Below, one piece after another: positions 9,854-16,799 of a stretch of 64,000 nucleotides of DNA (positions are counted from its first letter, which is position 1; every line of letters starts with the position of its first letter). Source of the stretch: CAZBRS01 sp964494475 (GTDB taxonomy: Bacteria > Myxococcota_A > UBA9042 > CAZBRS01). Below the pieces are notes generated by a model. The model was not told where the DNA came from. It saw nothing but the letters and a program-made list of their open reading frames with translations, and ran no database searches. The stretch covers positions 1-64,000 of the forward strand of contig CAZBRS010000027.1 of the NCBI GenBank assembly GCA_964494475.1, read 5' to 3'. The translations under genes and the position numbers were made by a program.

Positions 9854-10801
9854 ATGCGACGTTGGTTCCCGACCGTGCTGCTCTGCGTGGCGATGCTGGT
9901 CCCTGCGTGCGGGGGCGATTCGGATGGGCGCGACGCCGCGGCGCCGCTCGACGACGTGCTCGACACCGTGGGCGCGCCGGACGCCCCGGATCCCGCCGAC
10001 GCCGTTTCCAGCGACCTCGCTCCGGAGGCGGCCCCCCTGTCGACCGACGCCACGCTCTCGACGCTCGCGCCAGCCGTCGGTGACCTGGCCCCGGCCTTCG
10101 CGCCCGACGTGACCGCCTACACGGTGTTGCTTCCCTTCGGCTCCGCCGCCACGCCGGCGCTCACCGCCACGGCGACCCACGCGGCCGCGGCCGTCGCCAT
10201 CGTGCCTGCCGCCGACGTGACGGCCGGCGACGAGGCCGCGCGCACCAGCACCGTGACCGTGACGGCCGAAGACGGCGCGACCACGCGCGCCTACGCCGTG
10301 CGCTTCGACGTGTCGCCCACCAGGAGCCTGCACGACTTCGCCGTCACCGACACCCACGGCGACCCCTTCGACTTCGCCACGCTGAAGGGCAAGAAGGTGC
10401 TGGTGGCCAACGTCGCGTCGTACTGCGGCTACACGCCCCAGTACCCCAAGCTGCAGCAGCTCTACGAGACGTACGGGCCCGACGCCTTCGTGGTGGTGGG
10501 CTTCCCCGCCAACAACTTCGCGAACCAGGAGCCCGGCACCGACCAGGAGATCTGCGACTTCGCGGTCACGAACTACGGCATCACGTTCCCGCTCATGAGC
10601 AAGATCTCGGTCAAGGGCGCCGACCTCCACCCCGTCTACGCCTGGCTGACGCAGAAGTCCGAGAACGGCGTGCTCGACTCGCCGGTGCAGTGGAACTTCC
10701 AGAAGTTCCTGGTCGACGAAGAGGGCAAGGTGGTCGACGTGGCCCTGCCGGCCGAGGATCCGCTGTCGGCGAAGATCGTGGGGTGGATCACCCAGCCTTA
10801 G
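9854..10801 (+). CDS. lipoprotein glutathione peroxidase with N-terminal cadherin-like beta-sandwich
   Basis: 315 aa; ATG at 9854 preceded by GAGGAGAG. Signal peptide with lipobox LVPAC (Cys19), a short acidic linker, then a cadherin-like beta-sandwich module (LSTLAPAVGDLAPAFAPD...YTVLL...VTAEDGATTRAYAVRF). From about residue 155 there is a full glutathione/thioredoxin-peroxidase domain: LHDFAVTDTHGDPFDF, NVASYCGYTPQY with peroxidatic Cys191, GFPANNFANQEPG (Gln), and VQWNFQKFLVDEEGKVV (Trp-Asn). It should reduce peroxides using thioredoxin-like donors outside the cytoplasm, anchored to a membrane by lipid. The usual NVAS(K/R)CG Lys/Arg is Tyr here. Transcribed away from the kinase operon. Confidence 0.88.
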   Translation: MRRWFPTVLLCVAMLVPACGGDSDGRDAAAPLDDVLDTVGAPDAPDPADAVSSDLAPEAAPLSTDATLSTLAPAVGDLAPAFAPDVTAYTVLLPFGSAATPALTATATHAAAAVAIVPAADVTAGDEAARTSTVTVTAEDGATTRAYAVRFDVSPTRSLHDFAVTDTHGDPFDFATLKGKKVLVANVASYCGYTPQYPKLQQLYETYGPDAFVVVGFPANNFANQEPGTDQEICDFAVTNYGITFPLMSKISVKGADLHPVYAWLTQKSENGVLDSPVQWNFQKFLVDEEGKVVDVALPAEDPLSAKIVGWITQP

Positions 10802-10838
10802 AGCGAAGAACGTGCGGAGTCGCGCGGCGAGCCGCCCG

Positions 10839-11291
10839 TCAAGAGCCCCACATGAGCCAGGCCGCCACCGCCACGCCGGCCAGTAGCAGCCCCACCACCA
10901 GACCGTTGGCGAACCCCCCGCGACGGGGCAGGTCGCGTTCGTCGATCACGATGGGATCCGCCGGCCGGGCCTCCGGGGCCAGCGGCGCGCGCACCGGGCG
11001 CGACGCCGAAGCGCGGGGCGGCTCCACCGCGGCCTGCCCCAGCAGCCCCCCCAGCCGCGCGAAGGTCTCGTCGAACGAAGCGCGGGCCTCCGGGGGCATG
11101 GCGTCCAGGCTGTCGTACGTCTGCCCGTTCACCGTGTAGGTCTGGTGCGAGCTCTCGATCCGCGAGACCCCGTCGCTCCCACCCAGAGCCGCCCGCAGCG
11201 CCAGCCCTTTCTCGTACAGAGCGCGCGCGTCCGGCGGCATCCGGTCCACGCCGTCGTACGTCACGCCGTTCACGGTGATGCGATCCGCCAT
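10839..11291 (-). CDS. small C-tail-anchored protein with two TVNG.TYD..D.MPP.AR motifs
   Basis: 150 aa from ATG at 11291; the upstream extension is Arg/Pro-rich shadow sequence. It has two copies of a ~25-residue motif: ITVNGVTYDGVDRMPPDARA near the N-terminus and YTVNGQTYDSLDAMPPEARA about 38 residues later. A Pro/Ala/Arg linker leads to DPIVIDERDLPRRGG and one C-terminal membrane helix (FANGLVVGLLLAGVAVAAWLMW) with only GS after it, so the bulk of the protein faces the cytoplasm. Function is unknown. A decayed copy with one motif lies at 13,722-13,960. Confidence 0.75.
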   Translation of the reverse strand: MADRITVNGVTYDGVDRMPPDARALYEKGLALRAALGGSDGVSRIESSHQTYTVNGQTYDSLDAMPPEARASFDETFARLGGLLGQAAVEPPRASASRPVRAPLAPEARPADPIVIDERDLPRRGGFANGLVVGLLLAGVAVAAWLMWGS

Positions 11292-11376
11292 GGGGTGCCT
11301 CGGGGGTCGGGTTGGGGTCGAGTGTAGCGCACCCGGCGAGCCGGTGCGGACGTTTCTTGAACCTGCTTCACTCGGG

Positions 11377-12786
11377 TCAGTGGCTCGCCTCGGCCAGGCG
11401 TTCGAGCAGGTGCGCCAGGGGATCGCCCGGGGGCAGGCGTCGGCCGTCCGCGAGGCTGCGCCAGCCGAGGCGGAAGAGCTTGTCGGCGGGGGCCTCGAAG
11501 AGGAGGCCGACGGCGTCGGGCGCGCCAGAAGGCGTGGCCGCGGCGCGCGCCTGCAGGAAGTCGAGCCCGAGCGCGCAGATCGCCAGCGCGGCCTCGGCGG
11601 CCTGCCCGGGGCGCAGCGGCTCGCCGTCCTGCGACGCCCCCGCCAGCAGCACATTGGCCGTGAAGGCCAGCTCGCGGGTCCGCTCGGCCCACGCCGAGGG
11701 GTTGCGGTCGGCGAGCTGCTGCAGCGCCTGGCGCAGGCGTGTGGTCGGTGAGGCTGCGATCAGGTCGCCGGGGCGGAGCGCCTCCCAGGCATCCTCCTGC
11801 GCCGCCACCAGCGCCCTCGTGCGGTCGAGCGGCTCGCCCTCGAGCACGCCCGCCTCGGCCAGCAGGGACGTGAGCCGGGCCTCGGGCACCGTCGCGTCGG
11901 CGTCCGGGGCGTCGTCGTCGCCCTCGGCCTTTCGGGGCGTGCGCTCGAGGTCGCGAAAGTAGGCGCTCGCGATGGCGTCGCGGGCGAACGAGGCGGCTGC
12001 GGCCCCCGCGGCCGTGCCCCGCGCCAGGCGCAGGAAAGCCCGGGCCGCCGCCGGCGCGACATAGCCGGCCCGTGCCCGCCGCTCTTCGCGGGCGGCCGCG
12101 GCGTCCTCCGCCAGCACCTCCTCGCCGGTCAGCACGTCGAAGAGCCCGCCCGCGTCGTCGATGGTGTCCGCCGACGCCGCGTGGCAGCGCCCCAGCACGC
12201 GCCGCAGCAGGTCGTTGTGACGATCGGCCAGCGCCAGCAGGACGGAGAGCGTGGCGTCCCACCCGGTGCCGCGGCGCGAGACCAGCAGGTACTCGTCCAA
12301 CTCCGCGTGCAGGCTGCTCTCGAGGGCCTTGTCGACCAGGGCCTGCGCGCTCCGATCGGCGTCGCCGAAGACCATCTCCTGCAGCAGCGCGGCTTCGTCC
12401 AGCACCCATACCTGCGCACAGAGCGCGTAGACCAGCAGGTCCTCGGGCATCTCGGCCAGCTTGTCGGCCGCGGCCTCGTCCCCCAGCTCCTGCAGCACCT
12501 CGAGCCAGGTGGCGAATCGCTCGGCGTCGAAGGCCTCGTCTCCCCCCGGCGCCACGGCCTGCCACAGGTCGGCGTCCAGCACGGCCGACAGCTGCGCCGG
12601 GGTCGCCAACGCCAGCAGCTCGGGCGCGTCCTCGAGCCCCACGTGGCGCACCAGGCGGTCGAAGACGTTCGGCTCGAGCCGGCGCACGGCCGCGGGCAGG
12701 TCGGGCTCGTCGAGCAGCCGCGCCACCAGGCGTCGCGAGGGCGGGCGCGCCAGCGACGACATGGCGAGAGGGCGGGGACGCGTCAT
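11377..12786 (-). CDS. DUF6178 family protein
   Basis: 469 aa; ATG at 12786 with GGAGGA upstream. The N-terminal half has the features I associate with DUF6178: PSRRLVARLLDEPDLPAAVRRL, LVRHVGLEDAPELLALATPAQL, LDADLWQAV and WLEVLQELG, followed by a long helical, Ala/Leu/Glu-rich body without membrane helices or signal peptide. The family is found in Deltaproteobacteria and relatives and has no assigned function. It is divergently placed from the membrane protein at 12,943. Confidence 0.8.
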   Translation of the reverse strand: MTRPRPLAMSSLARPPSRRLVARLLDEPDLPAAVRRLEPNVFDRLVRHVGLEDAPELLALATPAQLSAVLDADLWQAVAPGGDEAFDAERFATWLEVLQELGDEAAADKLAEMPEDLLVYALCAQVWVLDEAALLQEMVFGDADRSAQALVDKALESSLHAELDEYLLVSRRGTGWDATLSVLLALADRHNDLLRRVLGRCHAASADTIDDAGGLFDVLTGEEVLAEDAAAAREERRARAGYVAPAAARAFLRLARGTAAGAAAASFARDAIASAYFRDLERTPRKAEGDDDAPDADATVPEARLTSLLAEAGVLEGEPLDRTRALVAAQEDAWEALRPGDLIAASPTTRLRQALQQLADRNPSAWAERTRELAFTANVLLAGASQDGEPLRPGQAAEAALAICALGLDFLQARAAATPSGAPDAVGLLFEAPADKLFRLGWRSLADGRRLPPGDPLAHLLERLAEASH

Positions 12787-12942
12787 GGGTCCTCCACGGG
12801 CAACCGCGGCCGGGGAGAGCGGGCCGCGGGGTCGAGCTTACCGCGACCGCGGCTGGCGGCGCCAGGGGGACGATGTGACCAGCGCGCGTGGGGCGTCGGT
12901 GGTACGATGACCTCGTCAGAACCCCGTCGGCGAGGTCACCGC

Positions 12943-13674
12943 ATGCGGACTAGTCCCACGGCAACTCCAGAGGGCGAGCGCTTCGTGCCGGTCTTCCATA
13001 CGGGCTCGGTCGTCGAAGCCGAAACCGTGCGTGCGGTCTTCGAGGACCGCGGGCTCCCGTGCCGGCAGGGCCAGGCGCCCTACAGCATCGTGCCCGACCC
13101 GAACCCCATCACCATCGAGGTACCGTCCAGCCGGGTCGCCGAGGCCTCGGCCCTCATCGCCGAGATCGAGCAGGCACCCGCGCCCGAGATCGACGAGGAG
13201 TCGGGAGCGTTCCGTGAGATTCAGGCCAACCCGGCCGACGTGGTGCAGCGCGGCGACGCGGCGCCCGAGGGTGCCACCGCCGGTACGCCCCGCGACGACG
13301 CCACCCCCGCCGCCCGCGCGCTCCACCTGGCGCGCGTCGTGGCCGGGCTCTACACCGTGGTGCTCGGGGTCGTCAGCCTGTCGAGCAGAGGAGCGCTCGC
13401 CGGCGCGCCCGAGGCCGCGAACGCCGGGGTGCTCCTCGTGACCGCAGGTCTGCTCGTCGCGGTCGGCGCGGCGGTGGCAGCGGGCGCGCGCTGGGCCGTA
13501 GTGGCGGCGCTCGTGTTCTACCTCGGCGACGTGGCCCTGCAGCTGCTGCCCCTGGGAGTCGCCAGCCCCCTCGACCTCGCCGGCCGCACCCGCACCCCGC
13601 TCGAGTTGGCACTCAGCGTGGGGGCGGTCGTGATCCTGGCCGCGTCGGTCGCCTTCCTGCCCAAGCGCCGCTGA
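12943..13674 (+). CDS. membrane protein with DUF2007-like N-terminal domain
   Basis: 243 aa from ATG at 12943 (GAGG about 8 nt upstream); an in-frame ATG at 12907 has a weaker ribosome site. Residues ~5-75 (FVPVFHTGSVVEAETVRAVFEDRGLPC...ITIEVPSSRVAEASALIAEIE) look like the DUF2007 'putative signal transducing' domain. After an acidic linker come three or four hydrophobic segments (ALHLARVVAGLYTVVLGVV; AGVLLVTAGLLVAVGAAVAA; WAVVAALVFYLGDVALQLLPLG; LSVGAVVILAASVAFL) and a basic end PKRR. The role is unknown. The last ~150 bp of this gene are duplicated at 15,095-15,246, downstream of the SLATT-Nudix gene. Confidence 0.75.
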   Translation: MRTSPTATPEGERFVPVFHTGSVVEAETVRAVFEDRGLPCRQGQAPYSIVPDPNPITIEVPSSRVAEASALIAEIEQAPAPEIDEESGAFREIQANPADVVQRGDAAPEGATAGTPRDDATPAARALHLARVVAGLYTVVLGVVSLSSRGALAGAPEAANAGVLLVTAGLLVAVGAAVAAGARWAVVAALVFYLGDVALQLLPLGVASPLDLAGRTRTPLELALSVGAVVILAASVAFLPKRR

Positions 13675-13676
13675 CC
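13525..13676 (+). repeat. 152-bp direct repeat, copy 1 (3' end of membrane-protein gene)
   Basis: Aligns without gaps to 15,095-15,246 (offset 1,570 bp) with about 9 mismatches. Both copies retain the frame and the TGA. The two copies bracket the SLATT-Nudix gene and the decayed tail-anchored gene. Confidence 0.9.
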
Positions 13677-13721
13677 CGCGATGCATCCACGGGCCCGCGC
13701 TCTACCAGGGCGTCGGTCCGT

Positions 13722-13960
13722 CAACTCCCCCACACCAGCCACGCCGCCACCACTGCTCCGGCCAGCAGCAGCCCCGCCATCAGCCCGTTGACGAACCCCC
13801 CGCGCCGGGGCAGGTCGCGCTCGTCGATCACGATGGGATCTGCCGGATGAGCCTCGTGGGCGAGCGGCGGGGGCCGCCGGGGGCATGGCCTCCAGGCTGT
13901 CGTACGTCTGCCCGTTCACCGTGTACGTCTGGCGCGAGCGGCGGGGCGGCGGATCGCGAA
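13722..13960 (-). pseudogene. decayed copy of the tail-anchored TVNG-motif gene
   Basis: Read on the minus strand it carries one motif, YTVNGQTYDSLEAMPP, then shifts frame. In the next frame the C-terminal part is still recognisable: PADPIVIDERDLPRRGGF, a membrane helix and WGS with TGA. Compared with the intact gene at 10,839-11,291, about 110 bp between motif and tail are missing, which causes the frameshift, and the first motif and start codon are absent. It is therefore a relic produced by duplication and internal deletion. Confidence 0.8.
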
Positions 13961-14044
13961 AGCGGAGACGATGGAGCGCGCGATCGGGGTTGAACCCCGC
14001 CGGCGATGCCATAAACTACAAAAAAATAAGGGAATGCACCGGTC

Positions 14045-14935
14045 ATGAACGATCTCGTCGAGCGAGCCCGGAAGTGTGCCGTCAGCGCAGGCCGTACCGG
14101 CAGGGCCCAGTATCGCGCCGCTGAGCAGGACGAGCGCCTGGCCCGGTGGCTCGGGTGGACCAGCACCGCGCTCAGTGCCCTGGTCGGTACGTCGATCTTC
14201 GCCGATTGGGTCCGGCTCCACCCGGTGCCGTTCGGCATCGCTGCTGCCGCCGCCGCCGCGTTGAGCGCCCTGGCGCGCTCCGCGAAGCTCGACGAGCGCG
14301 CCAACGCTCACCGCGACGCGGGAGCCGAGTACGGGCGTCTGCGGCGCCGCGCCGACAGCCTGCGCCTTCAGATCGAGGGGGCCGACATCGGCGACCGGAG
14401 CAAGGCTATACTTGAACTGGATCAGATCGGTGAATCCCTGTCCGAGTTGGCCAAGACGACGAGGTCGCTGCCCGATGGCGTGTACCTGCCTGCGTCAAGG
14501 GCCTTCGACGCGGACCACCGGGAGTACTTCCCGTCCCCGATAACCCACGCCGGTGGCGTCGTGGTCCGCGGAGAGGGACCTGCTCGCCAGTACCTGGTCG
14601 TTCAGGCCCGGAAGAAGTCGGAGAACTGGGTGCTCCCCAAAGGACACGTCAAGGCGGACGAGTCCCTGGAGGTCGCCGCCCGAAGGGAGGTCCTGGAGGA
14701 GACCGGAGTAGCGGCGGCGGTGTGGGCTGACCTCGACACGGTCGGTTTCGACACGAAAGACGGACGGGTGGAAGCGCAGTTCTACCTGATGACCGCTCTG
14801 AAGGAGGGCCCGTCCACGGAACATCGCGAGAAGAGGTGGCTCTCCTTCGAGGAGGCGATGGTCCTACTCAAGTTCAAGGAGTCGAAGAGGCTGGTCGCCC
14901 AGGCCTACGTCGAGGCAAGGCGGGCGGAGACGTGA
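14045..14935 (+). CDS. SLATT-like two-helix membrane domain fused to Nudix hydrolase
   Basis: 296 aa, ATG at 14045. Residues ~1-110 resemble SLATT domains (two-helix membrane effectors of nucleotide-signal conflict systems): an amphipathic N-terminal helix, TM1 ~35-55 (LGWTSTALSALVGTSIFADW), TM2 ~61-80 (VPFGIAAAAAAALSALARSA), then a charged helix with DERANAHRDAGAEYGRLRRR, the AH..A..Y..L pattern of the family. Residues ~165-296 are a Nudix hydrolase with a perfect Nudix box G200-x5-E206-x7-R214-E-V-L-E-E-T-G-V222. Nudix enzymes cleave nucleoside diphosphates linked to another moiety. Inference: the Nudix part may sense or destroy a nucleotide signal that gates the membrane part. The leader at 14,010-14,044 is AT-rich, unlike its neighbours. 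The gene lies between two copies of a duplicated host segment, suggesting acquisition. The Nudix assignment is firm, the SLATT one moderately so. Confidence 0.85.
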   Translation: MNDLVERARKCAVSAGRTGRAQYRAAEQDERLARWLGWTSTALSALVGTSIFADWVRLHPVPFGIAAAAAAALSALARSAKLDERANAHRDAGAEYGRLRRRADSLRLQIEGADIGDRSKAILELDQIGESLSELAKTTRSLPDGVYLPASRAFDADHREYFPSPITHAGGVVVRGEGPARQYLVVQARKKSENWVLPKGHVKADESLEVAARREVLEETGVAAAVWADLDTVGFDTKDGRVEAQFYLMTALKEGPSTEHREKRWLSFEEAMVLLKFKESKRLVAQAYVEARRAET

Positions 14936-15043
14936 GCCCCGGCATCCCGACACGTACGCCGAGGCTTCCCTCGGCCCAGGTACCCGCGAGACGCCAGGGC
15001 GTTGACGGTCGTCCAAACGCGCTGGCGCTACGTTCTCGGAAAT

Positions 15044-15083
15044 CGTAGGTCCGTCACTCAGATCGCTAAGAACGTAGGACCGT
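15044..15083 (+). repeat. spaced direct repeat CGTAGGTCCGT...CGTAGGACCGT, copy A
   Basis: Two 11-bp half-sites differing at one base, starting 29 bp apart (15,044 and 15,073). The same arrangement with the same 29-bp offset recurs at 16,702-16,740 on the other side of the DUF2442/MNT/HEPN cassette. It could be a regulator or recombinase binding site, or the edge of a transferred segment. Confidence 0.6.
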
Positions 15084-15094
15084 CCCCTGGACCT

Positions 15095-15246
15095 GGCGAC
15101 GTGGCCCTGCAGCTGCTGCCCCTGGGGGTCGCCAGCCCCCTCGACCTCGCCGGCCGCTCGCGCACCCCGCTCGAGTTGGCGCTCAGCGTGGGGGCGGTCG
15201 TGATCCTCGCCGTGTCTATCGCCTTCCTGCCCAAGCGCCGATGACC
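15095..15246 (+). pseudogene. duplicated 3' fragment of the membrane-protein gene
   Basis: Encodes GDVALQLLPLGVASPLDLAG through to FLPKRR and a stop, about 94% identical in DNA to the end of the gene at 12,943-13,674. It has no start of its own and the upstream sequence is unrelated, so it is a non-functional fragment left by a duplication or a recombination event. A 6-bp stem hairpin (CCTGGG/CCCAGG, 15,245-15,262) follows. The rest of the gap up to 15,480 holds nothing I can identify as a gene. Confidence 0.85.
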
Positions 15247-15480
15247 TGGGTCGTATCCCAGGGTCGGACCATCCCGGACCGCGCGACCGGTCCGGTTTCG
15301 TAGACGCCAGTTCGTCGACCCGTTGAATCTCCAAGCGAACGTCCCGTGGCACGCCACGTGCTCTACACCCCATCCGCCGTCGGGCTCGTTGCCCTGGGCT
15401 TGCACTAGAGAACGTTGTTCCCTGGGATGGATCGTGAAAACGCGCGCCAAATGGCGTCGGTTGAATCCGAGGTGAGCCCC

Positions 15481-15918
15481 ATGATGATTGTCACGGGCGT
15501 CTCCGCTGAACCGCCTGCTACCCTGTCCGTAACGCTGTCGAACGGCCGTCGCTTCGAGGTGGACGTTGCAGCGTACGCGACCTCGCCCGGCCACGAGGCC
15601 CTCGCGGAGCCGGCCACCCTGGCCACGGTCGAGGTCGACGAGTGGGGCCACGGGGTGCATTGGCCGTCGCTGGACCTTGGCGTCGACGTGGACACGCTCG
15701 TGAGGCTCCACAAGGAGCAGACCGGGCAAGCGTTCCCGGTGGACGCCTTCAACGCCTGGATGAGCCGCAACCACCTGTCACTGACCGCCGCGGCCCAGGC
15801 GCTGGGCCTGACCCGTCGGGCCATCGTCTACTACCACGGCGGGCACCGGCCCATCCCCAAGCTGGTGGGGCTGGCCTGCAAGGGCTGGGAGGTTCAGGCG
15901 AGAGAGACGGCCGCATGA
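15481..15918 (+). CDS. DUF2442 domain protein with C-terminal helix-turn-helix (antitoxin/regulator candidate)
   Basis: 145 aa. ATG at 15481 is preferred (GAGGTG about 7 nt upstream; a second ATG follows directly). Residues ~10-80 match DUF2442: LSVTLSNGRRFEVDVAAY, ATVEVDEWGHGVHWPSLDLGVDVDTL. Residues ~95-145 form a helix-turn-helix with MSRNHLSLTAAAQALGLTRRAIVYYHGGHRPIPKLVGLACKGWE, a XRE-like pattern for DNA binding (split here: LSLTAAAQALGLTRRAI is the core). DUF2442 proteins usually neighbour small toxin genes. Its TGA overlaps the ATG of the MNT gene (ATGA), so the two are translationally coupled. Probable role: autoregulatory DNA-binding component of the cassette. Confidence 0.82.
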   Translation: MMIVTGVSAEPPATLSVTLSNGRRFEVDVAAYATSPGHEALAEPATLATVEVDEWGHGVHWPSLDLGVDVDTLVRLHKEQTGQAFPVDAFNAWMSRNHLSLTAAAQALGLTRRAIVYYHGGHRPIPKLVGLACKGWEVQARETAA

Positions 15919-16301
15919 CGGGAGCATTGGCCAACGTCCTTCTGGAGTTTCCAGAGCGAGACGGCTATCTTCACAACGTGGCTGATCGAACGCACACGGC
16001 CCTGGCCCACCTCGTCCCGCGGCTTCGTCACCTCTACGGGGACCGCTTGGTCGACCTCGTCCTTTTCGGTTCCAGGGCGCGTGGTGACCACGCCGACGAC
16101 TCCGACGTCGATGTCTGCGTCGTGTTGCGAGCGCCCGTAGACCCTACGCTCGAGATCGCGCGAACGGCCGAGATCGTCGCGAGCGTGTCGCTCGATCTCG
16201 ACCTGGTGATCAGCTGCGTCTTCGTCGCCGAGAGCGACTACGCCACGGGAGCCGGCCCGTTCCTGCGCAACGTGCGCCGCGAGGGCGTGCGATGGGCGTA
16301 G
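15915..16301 (+). CDS. MNT-type minimal nucleotidyltransferase (antitoxin candidate)
   Basis: 128 aa from ATG at 15915, overlapping the stop of the preceding gene by 4 nt. It carries the nucleotidyltransferase signature VLFGSRARGDHADDSDVDVCVV: GS at 52-53, Asp64 and Asp66, and a third acidic candidate in SLDLDLVIS (Asp94 or Asp96). Minimal NTases of this kind pair with HEPN proteins in type VII toxin-antitoxin systems, where MntA-type enzymes add AMP to the HEPN toxin to silence it. The HEPN gene starts inside its 3' end (10-nt overlap), strongly supporting one functional unit. In this family the NTase normally is the antitoxin. Confidence 0.88.
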   Translation: MTGALANVLLEFPERDGYLHNVADRTHTALAHLVPRLRHLYGDRLVDLVLFGSRARGDHADDSDVDVCVVLRAPVDPTLEIARTAEIVASVSLDLDLVISCVFVAESDYATGAGPFLRNVRREGVRWA

Positions 16302-16672
16302 AGGACGTCGGGCAAGACCTGCTGGAGCGCGCGCAGGAGAGTTGCGACGCGGCCGAGTTCCTGTTGCAGGGCGGCTATCCTGGCTTCGCCGCTTCCCGAG
16401 CCTACTACGCCATGTTCTACGTGGCCGAGGCGCTGCTGGACTCGAAGGGCCTGTCGTTCTCGCGGCACTCGGCCGTCATCGCCGCCTTCGGCCGGGAGTT
16501 CTGTAAGACGGGCATCGTTCCTGTGGACCTGCACCGGCACCTGCTGCAGGCGTTCGAGCTTCGCAACCTGGGCGACTACGCGACCAAGGGACGTGTCAGC
16601 GCCGACGAGGCGCGAACGCAGATCGCTCGGGCACGGGCCATGCTCGAGGCCGCACGGTCCTGTCGGCGATAG
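16292..16672 (+). CDS. HEPN domain protein (toxin candidate)
   Basis: 126 aa; ATG at 16292 lies within the end of the MNT gene. Helical throughout. Conserved HEPN features are AASRAYYAMFYVAEALLDSKGLSFSRHSAVIAAF (helices with YYAMFYVAEALL core) and FELRNLGDYATKGRVSADEA, where Arg91-Asn92 and Asp95-Tyr96 form the RNxxDY motif typical of the PF05168-like branch rather than the RX4HXY motif of HepT. HEPN proteins act as ribonucleases or RNA-binding partners of MNT enzymes. Whether this branch has nuclease activity is uncertain. Encoded last in the DUF2442-HTH/MNT/HEPN cassette. Confidence 0.88.
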   Translation: MGVEDVGQDLLERAQESCDAAEFLLQGGYPGFAASRAYYAMFYVAEALLDSKGLSFSRHSAVIAAFGREFCKTGIVPVDLHRHLLQAFELRNLGDYATKGRVSADEARTQIARARAMLEAARSCRR

Positions 16673-16701
16673 CGGGCGGTCCCCTTCGATGGGCCCGCGA
16701 T

Positions 16702-16740
16702 CGTAGGTCCGTTGCCAGAATCTATCGGATTATAGGACCG
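16702..16740 (+). repeat. spaced direct repeat CGTAGGTCCGT...TATAGGACCG, copy B
   Basis: Same half-sites and same 29-bp offset (TAGGTCC at 16,704, TAGGACC at 16,733) as at 15,044-15,083. It lies 30 bp after the HEPN stop. Nothing else recognisable is in the 127-bp gap to 16,799. Confidence 0.6.
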
Positions 16741-16799
16741 AGCGAGGCGCCCGGGGAAAGATCAGCCTGGGGCCTTGGGCCATTCCAGGGTATCCACGC

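Noticed and set aside
15002..15244. 80-codon frame as a small membrane protein gene
   Set aside because: Its second half is the duplicated 3' fragment of another gene and the first half is unrelated non-coding sequence crossing the spaced repeat; no ribosome site.
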